DNA from: Sulfurimonas sp.
GTDB taxonomy: Bacteria > Campylobacterota > Campylobacteria > Campylobacterales > Sulfurimonadaceae
NCBI GenBank assembly: GCA_028684815.1
Contig: JAQUFE010000004.1
Location: 1 to 64,000 of the forward strand
Direction: 5' to 3'
Length of the DNA: 64,000 nucleotides
Within the stretch, counting starts at the first letter, position 1; every line of letters starts with the position of its first letter. The position numbers and the translations under genes are program-made. The notes under the pieces are model-generated. The model was not told the DNA's origin. It worked only from the letters and a program-made list of their open reading frames with translations, and ran no database searches. Positions 26,405-36,034 of this stretch are shown piece by piece.

Positions 26405-27469
26405 CTAATCTCCTAATGCCCAGATATCAAATGGTAGCATCTCAACCTTTGAGAAAGGATGACTTATACTTCCTTCTGTATTCATAGTGATGGTTGTTAC
26501 CTTCTTTATCTTGTAACCAAAGATAAAAGCCTCTAGTTGCTGCATCTTCTTAAACAAGCTTCTTTCATCTCCAAATGGTTTGCATAAGATTATCTCATCT
26601 CTTGATGGGATATAAAAATCAACTCCATCATCATAAAAACACTCAATACCAGACTTTAAAAGTTCTAAATAGACCATGTTTTCAAAGAGTCTTGAGAAGT
26701 TTTTATCTAAAGATAGAGCATATTTTAAAGAGATATCACAGAGATAAATCTTCTTAGTAGCCTTTGGATGCTCATTTTTAGCTAGAAGATGAATGTATCT
26801 CTTATCTACAAGAGAGTCAAATGATGTGTATAGTCTATCTTTTGAGATTTTTCTACTCTGTTTTAGCCTCTCATAGATAGAAAAGGGTGAGATTTTTTGA
26901 GCCATCATCTTCGCACACAAGACTAAGATGTCAAACTCAACATCATCTAGCGCAAATTGTAGTGTTTTTTGTATATAGATATTTCTCTCATCACTTAAAA
27001 TTTTCTGCATAGATGCAAAGCCACCTAATTGAATAAAATCATTTAGTAGGGTCGAATCGTGCTTATACTCAAATGCTAAAAACTCCTCATAGTCAAGAGG
27101 ATAGAGCCAAACACTCTGCAAATATGGGATATCATGATGCACTTGTGAGCAGATAATGAGTTGAGTTACATTTGGTATCTTAATATCGCTAGTGTAGTTG
27201 TCTAAAACTAGAGTGTCTATCTTGTTAATGTTGCAAAACTTTGCAAGCGAGTTGTTTAGCTCATCTATGACAATTCTAATATCTGAACACTCTATATATA
27301 GATAGCTAATTTTTTTTAGGCTCAGAAGATAGTTCTTTACAAGTTTTGTTTTTCCACTTTGTGTGATGCCATTTATCTGATAACTTTTGCCGTCTAAATG
27401 CACTTTTCTTGAGTGAAACTTCTCTGGACTAATATCAATCTTGTATAATTCTTGAAGCAGTGTTTCCAT
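26405..27469 (-). CDS. P-loop ATPase, DUF4143-like
   Basis: 354 residues. The N-terminal AAA-type domain has a Walker A GITQSGKT (about 34-41) and a hydrophobic strand ending in aspartate (TLVLDNYTSD) as probable Walker B. A middle winged-helix-like region (SPFSIYERLKQSRKISKDRLYTSFDSLVDKRYIH) precedes a C-terminal domain with the ENMVYLELLKSG segment of DUF4143 proteins. These ATPases are widespread and often proposed to be toxin-antitoxin or DNA-related, without firm function. The Walker B lacks the usual second acidic residue. It is transcribed away from rpsJ, 156 bases distant. Confidence 0.8.
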   Translation of the reverse strand: METLLQELYKIDISPEKFHSRKVHLDGKSYQINGITQSGKTKLVKNYLLSLKKISYLYIECSDIRIVIDELNNSLAKFCNINKIDTLVLDNYTSDIKIPNVTQLIICSQVHHDIPYLQSVWLYPLDYEEFLAFEYKHDSTLLNDFIQLGGFASMQKILSDERNIYIQKTLQFALDDVEFDILVLCAKMMAQKISPFSIYERLKQSRKISKDRLYTSFDSLVDKRYIHLLAKNEHPKATKKIYLCDISLKYALSLDKNFSRLFENMVYLELLKSGIECFYDDGVDFYIPSRDEIILCKPFGDERSLFKKMQQLEAFIFGYKIKKVTTITMNTEGSISHPFSKVEMLPFDIWALGD

Positions 27470-27564
27470 AAAGCAATTTTACCACTTCCTTGCTTAAAGG
27501 AAGTAAATTTTAATAAATATTGAAATTTCATGCTAAAAGTCTTGAATATGCAAATCCATTTGGG

Positions 27565-27604
27565 TACAATTGCGCTCCCTTAATATAGTCAGGCAGGACC
27601 TGAC
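27565..27604 (+). promoter_or_regulatory. S10 operon promoter and leader hairpin
   Basis: TACAAT at 27565-27570 (in GGGTACAATTGCG, a 13-mer also found at 44192-44204) is a likely -10. A six-base stem follows in the leader, GTCAGG (27588-27593) and CCTGAC (27599-27604), 22 bases before the rpsJ start. The hairpin could take part in ribosomal-protein feedback, but that is inference. Confidence 0.5.
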
Positions 27605-27625
27605 GAGTTCTTTAGAAGGAAAAAC

Positions 27626-27937
27626 ATGGAAAAAATTCGTTTAAAATTGAAAGCTTACGATCATCGTGTTCTCGATAGATCAGTAGCGTCAATAGTTGAG
27701 GCTGTAAAGCGTACAGGTGCTGCAATTCGTGGTCCAATCCCTTTACCAACAAAGATTCGTAAATATACGGTTCTTAAATCAGTTCACGTTAACAAAAAAG
27801 CTCGTGAGCAATTTGAGATTCGTATGCACGCTAGAGTTATTGACATAGTATCGGCTACGCCTGAGACAGTTGATTCTCTTATGAAGCTTGATCTTGCACC
27901 AGAGGTAGACGTAGAAGTACGCTCTATGGACAAGTAA
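27626..27937 (+). CDS. rpsJ: 30S ribosomal protein S10 (NusE)
   Basis: 103 residues with the S10 signature [34 protein letters not shown] (read in pieces). It is a small-subunit head protein that also acts as NusE in transcription antitermination. It is first in the S10 super-operon, behind a promoter and leader hairpin, with AGAAGGA ribosome site. Length matches the family. Confidence 0.98.
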   Translation: MEKIRLKLKAYDHRVLDRSVASIVEAVKRTGAAIRGPIPLPTKIRKYTVLKSVHVNKKAREQFEIRMHARVIDIVSATPETVDSLMKLDLAPEVDVEVRSMDK

Positions 27938-27947
27938 GGAGTAGGTC

Positions 27948-28538
27948 ATGGAATATATTGTTGAAAAAATCGGTATGAGCCGAACAATCACAGTACCAAG
28001 TAAACCAGTTACTCTATTAAGAGTTCTAGATTCTAAGGTATGTGAAGTAAATGCAAAAGATGGAAATGTAGTCACGGCTATTGTAGCTTACAACAGCGGT
28101 AAAAAAATGAATAAAGCAATAGAAGGTCAGCAAAAGAAATACAGCATTTCATCTGAGTTTAACCGTTTTGTTACATTAGAAGTAGCAAACACTGAAGCTG
28201 GTGATTTAGATTTAGCACCTTTAGCAGAAGCTAAAGTTCTAAAAACTACTTTCACTACTAAAGGTCGTGGTTTCTCTGGAGCAATGAAGCGTTGGAATTT
28301 TTCTGGTGGTCCTGCATCTCACGGTCATAGATTTGGTCGTAGAACAGGTTCAATCGGTAATGCAGAGTGGCCAGGTCGTGTAATGAAAGGGCGTAAAATG
28401 CCTGGACAATACGGAAACACACAAAATAGTGTTAAAAATGAGATCATTTCTTATGATGCTGAAAACAATATCATTGTGGTAGTTGGTTCAGTTCCAGGAG
28501 CAAATGGTTCTTTAGGTCGTGTAAAGGTAGCTAAATAA
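27948..28538 (+). CDS. rplC: 50S ribosomal protein L3
   Basis: 196 residues, near the family size, with the conserved L3 segment [14 protein letters not shown], followed by [13 protein letters not shown] and [12 protein letters not shown]3 binds 23S rRNA near the peptidyl-transferase centre and starts large-subunit assembly. Opening [13 protein letters not shown] is a little different from the usual GxxGxKxGMT start. One base overlaps rplD (TAATG). Confidence 0.97.
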   Translation: MEYIVEKIGMSRTITVPSKPVTLLRVLDSKVCEVNAKDGNVVTAIVAYNSGKKMNKAIEGQQKKYSISSEFNRFVTLEVANTEAGDLDLAPLAEAKVLKTTFTTKGRGFSGAMKRWNFSGGPASHGHRFGRRTGSIGNAEWPGRVMKGRKMPGQYGNTQNSVKNEIISYDAENNIIVVVGSVPGANGSLGRVKVAK

Positions 28539-29152
28539 TGAGCGCAATCGTTTTAAATGATAAAATGCAAAAAGCATCTGAGTTAGCACTTCCAGAGAGT
28601 TTCTCTGGTATAAACCCTCATAACTTATACCTGTATGTTAAGTCAGCTCAAGCTGCTCAACGTTCAAACAGCGCTACTACAAAAGGTAGAAGTGAAGTTA
28701 GAGGTGGTGGTAAAAAGCCATGGGCTCAAAAAGGTGGCGGACGTGCTCGTGCAGGTTCTCGTCGTTCTCCTCTGTTTGTGGGCGGTGGTCAAGCATTTGG
28801 ATCAAATAACAATCGTAATTATGATCTAAAAGTTAATAAAAAGCAAAAGAAACTTGCTCTTAACTTCGCTCTTGCTGAGCATGCAAAAAATGGTAGTCTA
28901 TTCATTATTGACAGCATTGAGATAGCATCTGGTAAAACTAAAGATGCAAATGCAATGTTTAAAGCACTTAACCAAAGAGATACTCTTTTTGTAAAGTCTT
29001 TACTAGATGAAAAAACTTATTTAGCGTTTGAAAATCTTCACCAAACTTATGTTGTTGAAGCTAATGAATTAAATGCTTATTTAGCTGCTAATTATCGTTC
29101 AATAGTGATCGAAAAAGCGGTATGGGAAACTCTGATAGGTGGGGCTAAATAA
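28538..29152 (+). CDS. rplD: 50S ribosomal protein L4
   Basis: 204 residues. [24 protein letters not shown] (read in pieces) is the L4 loop that lines the peptide exit tunnel, followed by [11 protein letters not shown]. In E. coli L4 also represses its own operon; whether the short leader here supports this is not known. Overlaps rplC and rplW by one base each. Confidence 0.97.
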   Translation: MSAIVLNDKMQKASELALPESFSGINPHNLYLYVKSAQAAQRSNSATTKGRSEVRGGGKKPWAQKGGGRARAGSRRSPLFVGGGQAFGSNNNRNYDLKVNKKQKKLALNFALAEHAKNGSLFIIDSIEIASGKTKDANAMFKALNQRDTLFVKSLLDEKTYLAFENLHQTYVVEANELNAYLAANYRSIVIEKAVWETLIGGAK

Positions 29153-29433
29153 TGGCAGACATTACAGATATCAAATCTATACTATATACAGAAAAGACAT
29201 TAGCTATGCAAGAAGACAATGTGATAGTAGTATCAACATCTCCACGCATGACTAAGACAGGTCTTAAAGAGGTTTTTCGTGAGTATTTTGGAATTATTCC
29301 AACAAATATTAACTCACTTAATCAAAGCGGAAAAATTAAAAAATTCCGTGGTGTTGCTGGTAAACAAAATGACTTTAAAAAGTTCTATGTAAAGTTACCA
29401 GAGGGTGCACAAATAGAAAGTTTGGCGGTATAA
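29152..29433 (+). CDS. rplW: 50S ribosomal protein L23
   Basis: 93 residues: [18 protein letters not shown] at the start and the extended loop [19 protein letters not shown], both L23 features. L23 sits at the tunnel exit and docks trigger factor and SRP. Overlaps rplD by one base, and rplB follows one base after its stop. Confidence 0.96.
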   Translation: MADITDIKSILYTEKTLAMQEDNVIVVSTSPRMTKTGLKEVFREYFGIIPTNINSLNQSGKIKKFRGVAGKQNDFKKFYVKLPEGAQIESLAV

Positions 29434-29434
29434 T

Positions 29435-30280
29435 ATGGCTATTAAAACTTACAAACCGGTAACTCCGTCTCGTCGTTTTTTCACTAATGTTGATAGCGGT
29501 GACATTACTGCAAAGCCAAGTGTTCGTTCACTACTTGTTAAACTTCCTACTCATTCAGGTCGTAACAATCATGGTCGTATCACTTCTCGTCACCGTCAAG
29601 CTGGTGCTAAAAAACTATATCGTATAGTTGACTTTAAAAGAAACAAGTTTGGTATTAGTGCTACAGTAAGTGCTATTGAGTACGATCCATATCGTAACTG
29701 CCGTATTGCACTTGTTACTTATGCTGATGGTGATAAGAGATATATTCTTCAACCAAAAGGCTTAAATGTTGGTGATACTATAGCTTCTGCTGAGGGTGGA
29801 CTAGACGTCAAACCTGGTAACGCAATGAAACTTAAAAATATCCCAATAGGTACTTCTGTACATAATGTAGAGCTAAAAACTGGTAAAGGTGGACAAATGG
29901 TTCGCTCAGCTGGAACATCTGCTCAAATTATGGGTCGTGATGGCAAGTATGTATCACTTCGTATGCCTTCATCTGAAATGCGTTTAGTATTAGGTGAGTG
30001 TTTAGCTACTATTGGTTCAGTTGGTAACGAAGAGTTTGGTAACATCGTTATAGCAAAAGCTGGTCGTCAAAGACATTTAGGAATTCGTCCTCAAACTCGT
30101 GGTTCTGCTATGAACCCTATTGATCACCCGCATGGTGGTGGTGAAGGTAAAACGAACTCAGGTCGTCATCCAGTTACTCCATGGGGTAAACCAACGAAGG
30201 GTGCAAAAACTCGTCGTAAAAAAGCTAGTGATAAACTTATTATTACTCGCCGTAAAGTAAATGCAAGAAGGGTAGGTTAA
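29435..30280 (+). CDS. rplB: 50S ribosomal protein L2
   Basis: 281 residues, standard length. Signatures: [31 protein letters not shown], and the C-terminal [15 protein letters not shown] that contains the histidine near the peptidyl-transferase centre. Essential for subunit joining and peptide-bond formation. The gene sits tightly in the operon (one base after rplW, two before rpsS). Confidence 0.98.
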   Translation: MAIKTYKPVTPSRRFFTNVDSGDITAKPSVRSLLVKLPTHSGRNNHGRITSRHRQAGAKKLYRIVDFKRNKFGISATVSAIEYDPYRNCRIALVTYADGDKRYILQPKGLNVGDTIASAEGGLDVKPGNAMKLKNIPIGTSVHNVELKTGKGGQMVRSAGTSAQIMGRDGKYVSLRMPSSEMRLVLGECLATIGSVGNEEFGNIVIAKAGRQRHLGIRPQTRGSAMNPIDHPHGGGEGKTNSGRHPVTPWGKPTKGAKTRRKKASDKLIITRRKVNARRVG

Positions 30281-30282
30281 CA

Positions 30283-30558
30283 ATGGCTCGTTCAGTTAAA
30301 AAAGGTCCATTTGTTGATGACCATTTAATAAAAAAAGTACAAGCAGCTAAGACTGAAGGTAGTAAAAAACCTATCAAGACATGGTCAAGAAGATCTATGG
30401 TTCTTCCTGAAATGGTTGGTTTTACAATAAATGTTCACAACGGAAGACAATTCGTTCCTGTATATGTTACAGAGAATCACATTGGATATAAACTTGGTGA
30501 ATTCGCACCAACTCGTACATTTAAGGGCCATAAAGGCTCTGTTCAGAAGAAGGGGTAA
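30283..30558 (+). CDS. rpsS: 30S ribosomal protein S19
   Basis: 91 residues: [19 protein letters not shown] opening and [32 protein letters not shown] (in pieces), diagnostic of S19. It forms part of the 30S head with S13, contacting the A-site finger. Two bases after rplB and two before rplV. Confidence 0.98.
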   Translation: MARSVKKGPFVDDHLIKKVQAAKTEGSKKPIKTWSRRSMVLPEMVGFTINVHNGRQFVPVYVTENHIGYKLGEFAPTRTFKGHKGSVQKKG

Positions 30559-30560
30559 TC

Positions 30561-30878
30561 ATGGCTAGAGCATTATTAAAATTTATCCGTGTTTCACCAA
30601 TTAAATCTCGTCTTATAGCAAGAGAAATCCAAGGTATGAATGCAGAACTTGCATTAGCATCTTTAGAATTTACTCCAAATAAGGCAGCTAAAATCATCGC
30701 TAAAGTTGTTGCATCTGCAGTTGCAAATAGTGGTAATGAAGCAGAAGATTGTACTATTACATCATGTCGTGTTGATAATGGTCCAGTTCTAAAAAGATTT
30801 AGACCACGTGCGCGTGGAATGGCATCTGGAATCAGAAAGCCAACTGCACATATCTTAGTAGAAGTAGAGGGTAAATAA
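30561..30878 (+). CDS. rplV: 50S ribosomal protein L22
   Basis: 105 residues: [17 protein letters not shown] near the start, central helix [16 protein letters not shown], and the C-terminal beta-hairpin [20 protein letters not shown], whose tip lines the exit tunnel and is a known macrolide-resistance site. Typical size and operon position. Confidence 0.97.
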   Translation: MARALLKFIRVSPIKSRLIAREIQGMNAELALASLEFTPNKAAKIIAKVVASAVANSGNEAEDCTITSCRVDNGPVLKRFRPRARGMASGIRKPTAHILVEVEGK

Positions 30879-30879
30879 T

Positions 30880-31590
30880 ATGGGTCAAAAAGTTAATCCT
30901 ATTGGTTTACGTCTTGGTATCAACCGTAACTGGGAGAGCAGATGGTTTCCTAACTTTAAGACTGCTCCAGCAGCTTTAGGTGAAGATCACAAGATTCGTA
31001 CATTTTTGAAAAAAGAACTTTACTATGCTGGTGTTGCTAACATCATTATAGAAAGAACTATAAAGAGACTTCGTGTAACTATCGTTGCAGCTCGCCCTGG
31101 TATCATTATTGGTAAAAAAGGTGCGGACATTGAGAAGCTAAAAACATCTTTAGAGAAACTGATTGCAAAACCAGTTTCAGTAAACATCAAAGAAGAGAAA
31201 AAAGCTCAGGTTTCATCTCAACTAGTTGCTGAGAATGTTGCTACTCAATTAGAGCGTCGTGTTGCATTTAGAAGAGCTATGAAAAAAGTTATGCAAACTG
31301 CACAACGTTCAGGCGCTAAAGGTATTAAGATTTCTGTTAGTGGCCGTTTAGGTGGAGCTGAAATGGCTCGTACTGAGTGGTACTTAGAGGGACGTGTTCC
31401 TCTTCATACACTTCGTGCAAAAATCGACTATGGTTTTGCTGAGGCTCATACACAATACGGTTGTATTGGTGTAAAAGTTTGGATATTCAAGGGTGAAGTA
31501 CTTACTAAAGGTATCCCAGCTGAAGTAAAAGAAGATGATAAACAAGAGCGTCCAAGAAAACGCGCTCCAAGAAAAGAAAAGGCTGAATAA
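30880..31590 (+). CDS. rpsC: 30S ribosomal protein S3
   Basis: 236 residues: [22 protein letters not shown] start, the KH domain [20 protein letters not shown], and C-terminal [20 protein letters not shown]3 shapes the mRNA entry channel and helicase site. The C-terminus carries a basic, low-complexity tail ([14 protein letters not shown]). One base after rplV. Confidence 0.98.
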   Translation: MGQKVNPIGLRLGINRNWESRWFPNFKTAPAALGEDHKIRTFLKKELYYAGVANIIIERTIKRLRVTIVAARPGIIIGKKGADIEKLKTSLEKLIAKPVSVNIKEEKKAQVSSQLVAENVATQLERRVAFRRAMKKVMQTAQRSGAKGIKISVSGRLGGAEMARTEWYLEGRVPLHTLRAKIDYGFAEAHTQYGCIGVKVWIFKGEVLTKGIPAEVKEDDKQERPRKRAPRKEKAE

Positions 31591-31592
31591 TT

Positions 31593-32018
31593 ATGTTGAT
31601 GCCAAAAAGAACAAAATATCGTAAGGTAATGAAAGGTCGTAACCGTGGTTACGCTCGTTCGGGTTATACTCTAGCATTTGGTGATATCGCTGTTAAAGCG
31701 GTTGAAGCAGGTCGTATTAACTCTCGTCAGATTGAAGCAGCTCGTATTTCAGCTACTCGTCATATTAAAAGAAATGGTAAGATTTGGATTCGTGTGTTTC
31801 CTGCTAAACCTTTAACTTCTAAGCCTCTTGAAACTCGTATGGGTAAAGGTAAAGGTTCAGTTGATCAATGGGTTATGAACATTAAACCAGGTCGTATCAT
31901 ATTTGAAATGGCTGGTGTTCCACATGATATAGCGCGTGAAGCGTTAGCTCTTGCAATGCACAAGTTGCCATTTAAGACTAAAATAATTACTGCGGAGTTA
32001 AGCAATGAAATATATTGA
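31593..32018 (+). CDS. rplP: 50S ribosomal protein L16
   Basis: 141 residues. [19 protein letters not shown] aligns with the usual MLxPKRTKxRK opening, which supports the first ATG at 31593 over 31599. [17 protein letters not shown] and [12 protein letters not shown] are conserved. L16 helps position tRNA in the A site. Its stop overlaps the rpmC start by 14 bases. Confidence 0.97.
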   Translation: MLMPKRTKYRKVMKGRNRGYARSGYTLAFGDIAVKAVEAGRINSRQIEAARISATRHIKRNGKIWIRVFPAKPLTSKPLETRMGKGKGSVDQWVMNIKPGRIIFEMAGVPHDIAREALALAMHKLPFKTKIITAELSNEIY

Positions 32019-32193
32019 TTTAGCAGATAAAAACGTAGCAGAGCTTAAAGTTATGCTAAAAGAGAAAAAAACAGAATTGTTTACTCTAAAGATAAAACAA
32101 AAGATGATGCAATTAAATAATACTAGTGAACTTCGTGTCGCTAAAAAAGATATTGCTAAAATCAACACTGCTATTAATGCAGTGGCAAACTAG
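32005..32193 (+). CDS. rpmC: 50S ribosomal protein L29
   Basis: 62 residues forming two helices: [24 protein letters not shown], then [16 protein letters not shown]. This is the L29 pattern; it sits beside L23 at the tunnel exit. It overlaps rplP by 14 bases, implying coupled translation. Confidence 0.95.
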   Translation: MKYIDLADKNVAELKVMLKEKKTELFTLKIKQKMMQLNNTSELRVAKKDIAKINTAINAVAN

Positions 32194-32203
32194 GGGCCAG
32201 AGT

Positions 32204-32452
32204 ATGACACATAAGCGTGAAATTCAAGGTAAAGTAGTTACTATTGCAGGGCAAAAAACGGTTTCTATCGTTGTAGAACGTCGTGTAATGCATCCTCGTT
32301 ACCACAAAGTTGTAAGACGTTTCAAAAAGTACTTAGTACATGATGAGCGCAATGAAGTAAAAGTAGGTGATGAGATTACAGCAGTAGAGTGTCGTCCACT
32401 TTCAAAAACTAAATCTTTTAGACTTAAATCGGTTATTAAAGGAGCAGAGTAA
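32204..32452 (+). CDS. rpsQ: 30S ribosomal protein S17
   Basis: 82 residues from the ATG at 32204. [21 protein letters not shown] and [23 protein letters not shown] are S17 signatures. A longer frame back to 32126 would overlap rpmC and lacks homology, so the internal ATG is preferred. S17 is a primary 16S rRNA binder. One-base overlap with rplN. Confidence 0.96.
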   Translation: MTHKREIQGKVVTIAGQKTVSIVVERRVMHPRYHKVVRRFKKYLVHDERNEVKVGDEITAVECRPLSKTKSFRLKSVIKGAE

Positions 32453-32820
32453 TGATTCAAGGTTTTACTCGTCTTAATGTAGCTGACAATACAGGTGCTA
32501 AAGAGATTATGTGTATTAAGGTACTTGGTGGTTCAAGACGTCGCTATGCAACCATAGGCGATGTTATAGTTGCTTCTGTTAAAAAAGCGACTCCAACTGC
32601 TAAAGTTAAAAAAGGTAAAGTTGTAAAAGCTGTTATCGTTAGAACTGCTAAAGAGGTTCACCGTGAAAATGGTTCTCTTATCCGCTTTGATGACAATGCA
32701 GCTGTTATACTTGATGACAAGAGAGAGCCAATAGGTACTCGTATCTTCGGACCTGTTGGTCGTGAAGTTCGTTATGCTGGATTTATGAAAATCGTATCTC
32801 TTGCACCGGAGGTTGTTTAA
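32452..32820 (+). CDS. rplN: 50S ribosomal protein L14
   Basis: 122 residues: [28 protein letters not shown] opening (in pieces) and the C-terminal [26 protein letters not shown]14 lies at the subunit interface. It is the first gene of the spc-type half in E. coli; here it follows rpsQ with a one-base overlap and so is continuous with the S10 operon. Confidence 0.98.
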   Translation: MIQGFTRLNVADNTGAKEIMCIKVLGGSRRRYATIGDVIVASVKKATPTAKVKKGKVVKAVIVRTAKEVHRENGSLIRFDDNAAVILDDKREPIGTRIFGPVGREVRYAGFMKIVSLAPEVV

Positions 32821-33050
32821 TGGCAAAATTTAAATTTAAAAAAGGCGATACTGTAGAGATTATCGCTGGTGATGATCGCGGAACTAAAGCTAAAGTACTA
32901 TCTGTTATGCCTAAGAAAAACAAGGTAATAGTAGAGGGTTGTAAAATAGCTAAAAAAGCAATCAAACCAACTGAAGACAATACTAAAGGCGGACATATCA
33001 ATAAAGAGATGCCAATAGATGTTTCAAATGTTCGTAAAGTGGAGGCATAA
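32820..33050 (+). CDS. rplX: 50S ribosomal protein L24
   Basis: 76 residues with the KOW motif [21 protein letters not shown] at the N-terminus. Shorter than many bacterial L24 proteins (about 100 residues), as is common in Campylobacterota. It starts early large-subunit assembly. One-base overlap with rplN. Confidence 0.96.
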   Translation: MAKFKFKKGDTVEIIAGDDRGTKAKVLSVMPKKNKVIVEGCKIAKKAIKPTEDNTKGGHINKEMPIDVSNVRKVEA

Positions 33051-33052
33051 TT

Positions 33053-33598
33053 ATGGCTCGTTTAAAAGATAAATATTTAGCACTAAGAGCTGAATTACAG
33101 TCAGAACTAGGTGTTAAAAATGTTATGCAAACTCCTAAACTAGAGAAGATAGTAATCTCTGTTGGTGCAGGTTTTGCAATGAAAGATAACAAGCTAATCC
33201 AAAATATCGAAGATACTATAACTAAGATTGCTGGTCAAAAAGCAACTACAGTTATAGCTAAAAAATCAGTAGCTGGTTTTAAGGTTCGTGAGGGTATGCC
33301 AGTTGGTGTTCGTGTAACACTTCGTGGCGAGAGCATGTATAACTTCCTAGATCGTTTAGTCTCTATCGCACTTCCTCGTGTGAAGGACTTCCGTGGTGTT
33401 CCTAGAAATGGTTTTGATGGTCGTGGTAACTATAACTTCGGTCTTGATGAACAACTTATCTTCCCAGAGATTAGCTATGATTCAATCATGCAAATTCATG
33501 GTATGAACATTACAGTTGTAACAAGTGCTGATTCTGATAAGGCTGGTTTTGCTCTTTTAGAGAAAATGGGTATGCCTTTTACTAAAGGGAGTAACTAA
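33053..33598 (+). CDS. rplE: 50S ribosomal protein L5
   Basis: 181 residues: [43 protein letters not shown] and RDFRGV-type loop ([21 protein letters not shown]). L5 binds 5S rRNA in the central protuberance. Two bases after rplX, one-base overlap with rpsN. Confidence 0.98.
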   Translation: MARLKDKYLALRAELQSELGVKNVMQTPKLEKIVISVGAGFAMKDNKLIQNIEDTITKIAGQKATTVIAKKSVAGFKVREGMPVGVRVTLRGESMYNFLDRLVSIALPRVKDFRGVPRNGFDGRGNYNFGLDEQLIFPEISYDSIMQIHGMNITVVTSADSDKAGFALLEKMGMPFTKGSN

Positions 33599-33783
33599 TG
33601 GCTAAGAAGTCAATGATAGCAAAAGCAGCAAGAGAGCCTAAGTTTAAAGTACGTGGATACACAAGATGTCAAATCTGTGGCCGTCCACACTCAGTACTTC
33701 GTGACTTTGGAATCTGCCGTATCTGTTTTAGAAAAATGGCAAATGAGGGATTAATCCCAGGTGTTAGAAAGTCAAGTTGGTAG
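33598..33783 (+). CDS. rpsN: 30S ribosomal protein S14 type Z (zinc-binding)
   Basis: 61 residues with four cysteines in CQICGRPH...CRICFRK arrangement, the zinc-binding short form (type Z) of S14. Ends [11 protein letters not shown] as the family does. It needs zinc for folding. One-base overlap with rplE. An unusual 83-base gap with two competing hairpins follows before rpsH. Confidence 0.97.
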   Translation: MAKKSMIAKAAREPKFKVRGYTRCQICGRPHSVLRDFGICRICFRKMANEGLIPGVRKSSW

Positions 33784-33801
33784 GCTTTAGCCAACCACTT
33801 G

Positions 33802-33843
33802 AAACTGCTATTCATTCGCAGTTTAAAATTTTAAATTTTAAAC
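33802..33843 (+). promoter_or_regulatory. Two overlapping hairpins in the rpsN-rpsH gap
   Basis: Hairpin A: AAACTGC (33802-33808) with GCAGTTT (33818-33824). Hairpin B: GTTTAAAATTT (33821-33831) with AAATTTTAAAC (33833-33843). The downstream arm of A shares GTTT with the upstream arm of B, so they exclude each other. The gap is the only sizeable one inside the S10-spc run. A regulatory or processing role is inferred. Confidence 0.45.
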
Positions 33844-33866
33844 TCGCAACAAACAAGGAAAATTAA

Positions 33867-34265
33867 ATGGCAATAAATGACTTAGTGTCAGATGCGTTAA
33901 CACGCGTTCGTAATGCAGGTATGAGAAGATTACCAGTTACTACTTTAGTACACTCTAAGAGTGTTGAAGCATTAGCGAATATCTTAGTGGAAAAAGGATA
34001 CTTAGAGAGTTGTAATGTTGTTGAAGACGGTGTTAAAAAAACTATCAAAGTTGTACTAAAGTACAATGATGAAGGTAAAACTGTTATCAATGAATTACAA
34101 AGAGTATCTAAGCCTGGTAGACGCGTTTACAAAGGTAAAGAAGGTATTAAAAGATTTAAGAATGGCTACGGAACTATTGTAGTTAGTACATCACACGGCG
34201 TTCTACCAAATGACAAAGCTTATGAGCTTGGCATCGGTGGCGAAGTTATGTGTACAGTTTGGTAA
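33867..34265 (+). CDS. rpsH: 30S ribosomal protein S8
   Basis: 132 residues: [20 protein letters not shown] near the start and C-terminal [11 protein letters not shown], with ISTSxG-type [15 protein letters not shown]8 organises the central domain of 16S rRNA and in E. coli represses the spc operon. AAGGAAA ribosome site. It lies just after the paired-hairpin gap. Confidence 0.98.
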   Translation: MAINDLVSDALTRVRNAGMRRLPVTTLVHSKSVEALANILVEKGYLESCNVVEDGVKKTIKVVLKYNDEGKTVINELQRVSKPGRRVYKGKEGIKRFKNGYGTIVVSTSHGVLPNDKAYELGIGGEVMCTVW

Positions 34266-34274
34266 GGGGATAAC

Positions 34275-34811
34275 ATGTCAAGAATTGGAAAATTACCTGT
34301 AAATTTTGCTAGTGATATCAAAGTTAGTACAGATGGCGATGTTATAACTTTTGCTAAAGGCAACAAAAGTGTAGATTTAGATACTAGAGGAAACATTGAC
34401 TTCGCACTTGAAGGCAATACAATCTCTTTTACTGCAAAATCAGATGAAAAAGCCCATAGAGCATTTTGGGGAACATATAGAACTTTAGCGCAAAATATCG
34501 TTACTGGTCTAACTGATGGCTATACTAAAGAACTTGAAATCAATGGTGTTGGTTACCGTGCTGCAGTAAATGGCAGAGTGTTAAACCTTCAACTAGGATT
34601 CTCACACGATATTAACTTTGATCTTCCAGAAGGTATCGAAGCTACAGTAGAGAAAAATCTAATAACTCTTAAAGGTCATGACAAGCAAGCGCTTGGTCAA
34701 GCTGCCGCAGAAGTTAGAGCGTTTAGACCACCAGAGCCTTACAAAGGTAAGGGTGTAAAATACAAGCAAGAACATATCGTGCGTAAAGCCGGTAAGACTT
34801 CTAAGAAATAA
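34275..34811 (+). CDS. rplF: 50S ribosomal protein L6
   Basis: 178 residues: SRIGKLPVNFASDIKV opening, LEINGVGYRAAVNGRVLNLQLGFSH in the middle, and the conserved C-terminal RPPEPYKGKGVKY. L6 lies near the sarcin-ricin loop and factor-binding site. GGGGA ribosome site ten bases after rpsH. Confidence 0.98.
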   Translation: MSRIGKLPVNFASDIKVSTDGDVITFAKGNKSVDLDTRGNIDFALEGNTISFTAKSDEKAHRAFWGTYRTLAQNIVTGLTDGYTKELEINGVGYRAAVNGRVLNLQLGFSHDINFDLPEGIEATVEKNLITLKGHDKQALGQAAAEVRAFRPPEPYKGKGVKYKQEHIVRKAGKTSKK

Positions 34812-34824
34812 GGGAGGAGTATAG

Positions 34825-35181
34825 ATGAATGCTAAAGTATTAAAAAGCAAAATTGCTAATCGTATAAAACGAAAGCGTCGTATTCGTGCAAAAATATCTG
34901 GTTGTGCTACACTTCCTCGTGTTTCTGTTTTTCGTTCAAATCGCTATATGAGTGTACAAGCTATTGATGATGTTAGTGCTACAACAATTTGTGCATTAAA
35001 TTCAAAAGAGAGTGGTCACAAGTCAAACAAAGAGGGCGCTACAGCTCTAGGTGAGGCATTTGCTGCTAAACTTAAAACTGCTAAAATCTCTGAGATTGTT
35101 TTTGATCGTAATGGTTACCAATATCATGGTGTAATAGCTGCGTTTGGTGATGCACTTCGTGCAAACGAAATAAAGTTCTAG
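34825..35181 (+). CDS. rplR: 50S ribosomal protein L18
   Basis: 118 residues: basic N-terminus ([18 protein letters not shown]), [20 protein letters not shown], and [21 protein letters not shown]18 binds 5S rRNA with L5. AGGGAGGAG ribosome site. Nine bases before rpsE. Confidence 0.97.
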   Translation: MNAKVLKSKIANRIKRKRRIRAKISGCATLPRVSVFRSNRYMSVQAIDDVSATTICALNSKESGHKSNKEGATALGEAFAAKLKTAKISEIVFDRNGYQYHGVIAAFGDALRANEIKF

Positions 35182-35189
35182 GGGCAATA

Positions 35190-35630
35190 ATGGAAATCAA
35201 CAGAGAAGATTTTGAAGAATCGATTGTAAATATTGGTCGTGTTACTAAGGTTGTTAAGGGTGGTAGAAGATTTCGTTTTACTGCACTTATTGTAGTTGGT
35301 AATAGAAATGGTACAGTAGGTTATGGTACTGGTAAAGCAAAAGAAGTTCCTGATGCTATCAGAAAAGCTGTTGATAACGCTTTTAAAAACCTAACTACAG
35401 TAAGCATTAAAGGTACAACTATTGCACACGATATTGAGCATAAATACAATGCAAGTCGTGTTCTTTTAAAGCCAGCATCTGAAGGTACAGGTGTTATCGC
35501 AGGTGGAGCAGTTCGTCCTGTTCTAGAGCTTGCAGGTTTTCAAGACATGCTTACTAAATCAATAGGCTCAAACAATCCAAACACAGTGGTTCGTGCTACA
35601 GTTGAAGCATTAACTCGTATTAAAGGATAG
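35190..35630 (+). CDS. rpsE: 30S ribosomal protein S5
   Basis: 146 residues: [26 protein letters not shown] and [19 protein letters not shown] are S5 hallmarks. S5 sits at the mRNA entry site and affects decoding accuracy. Its stop is three bases before rplO, so rpmD (L30), found here in many bacteria, is absent. Confidence 0.98.
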   Translation: MEINREDFEESIVNIGRVTKVVKGGRRFRFTALIVVGNRNGTVGYGTGKAKEVPDAIRKAVDNAFKNLTTVSIKGTTIAHDIEHKYNASRVLLKPASEGTGVIAGGAVRPVLELAGFQDMLTKSIGSNNPNTVVRATVEALTRIKG

Positions 35631-35633
35631 ATA

Positions 35634-36032
35634 ATGGGTATTGAAAATTTAACACCAGCTGAAGGTTCTACAAAGAATCGTAAAAGAGTTGGTCGTGGAC
35701 AAGGTTCAGGAACTGGAAAGACTTCAGCTCGTGGACAAAAAGGTCAAAAATCTCGTTCAGGTAACAAAAGAAAGAGAAACTTTGAGGGTGGTCAAATGCA
35801 ACTTGCAAAGAGACTTCCAAAGATTGGATTTAGCACTAATAATGTAAAACCTTATGTTATTAATGTTGAGAAGATTAAAGCGGTTGCAGAGTTAGCAGAG
35901 ATTACTATGGAGTCTATCCGTGGTGTTCACAAGATTGCTGCAAGTGTTAGCAAAGTTAAACTTGTTGGTGCGAATGCTAAAGAGTTAGCATCAAAAATCA
36001 AAGACGACAGCGTTACTACTACAGGTAAATAG
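35634..36032 (+). CDS. rplO: 50S ribosomal protein L15
   Basis: 132 residues: [24 protein letters not shown] glycine-rich start (in pieces) and [17 protein letters not shown]. It joins late in 50S assembly. Slightly short compared with the usual 144. secY begins two bases after the stop. Confidence 0.97.
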   Translation: MGIENLTPAEGSTKNRKRVGRGQGSGTGKTSARGQKGQKSRSGNKRKRNFEGGQMQLAKRLPKIGFSTNNVKPYVINVEKIKAVAELAEITMESIRGVHKIAASVSKVKLVGANAKELASKIKDDSVTTTGK

Positions 36033-36034
36033 TC

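Noticed and set aside
32126..32452. Longer S17 starting inside rpmC
   Set aside because: The conserved S17 N-terminus begins at 32204, and the extension is the out-of-frame tail of rpmC.
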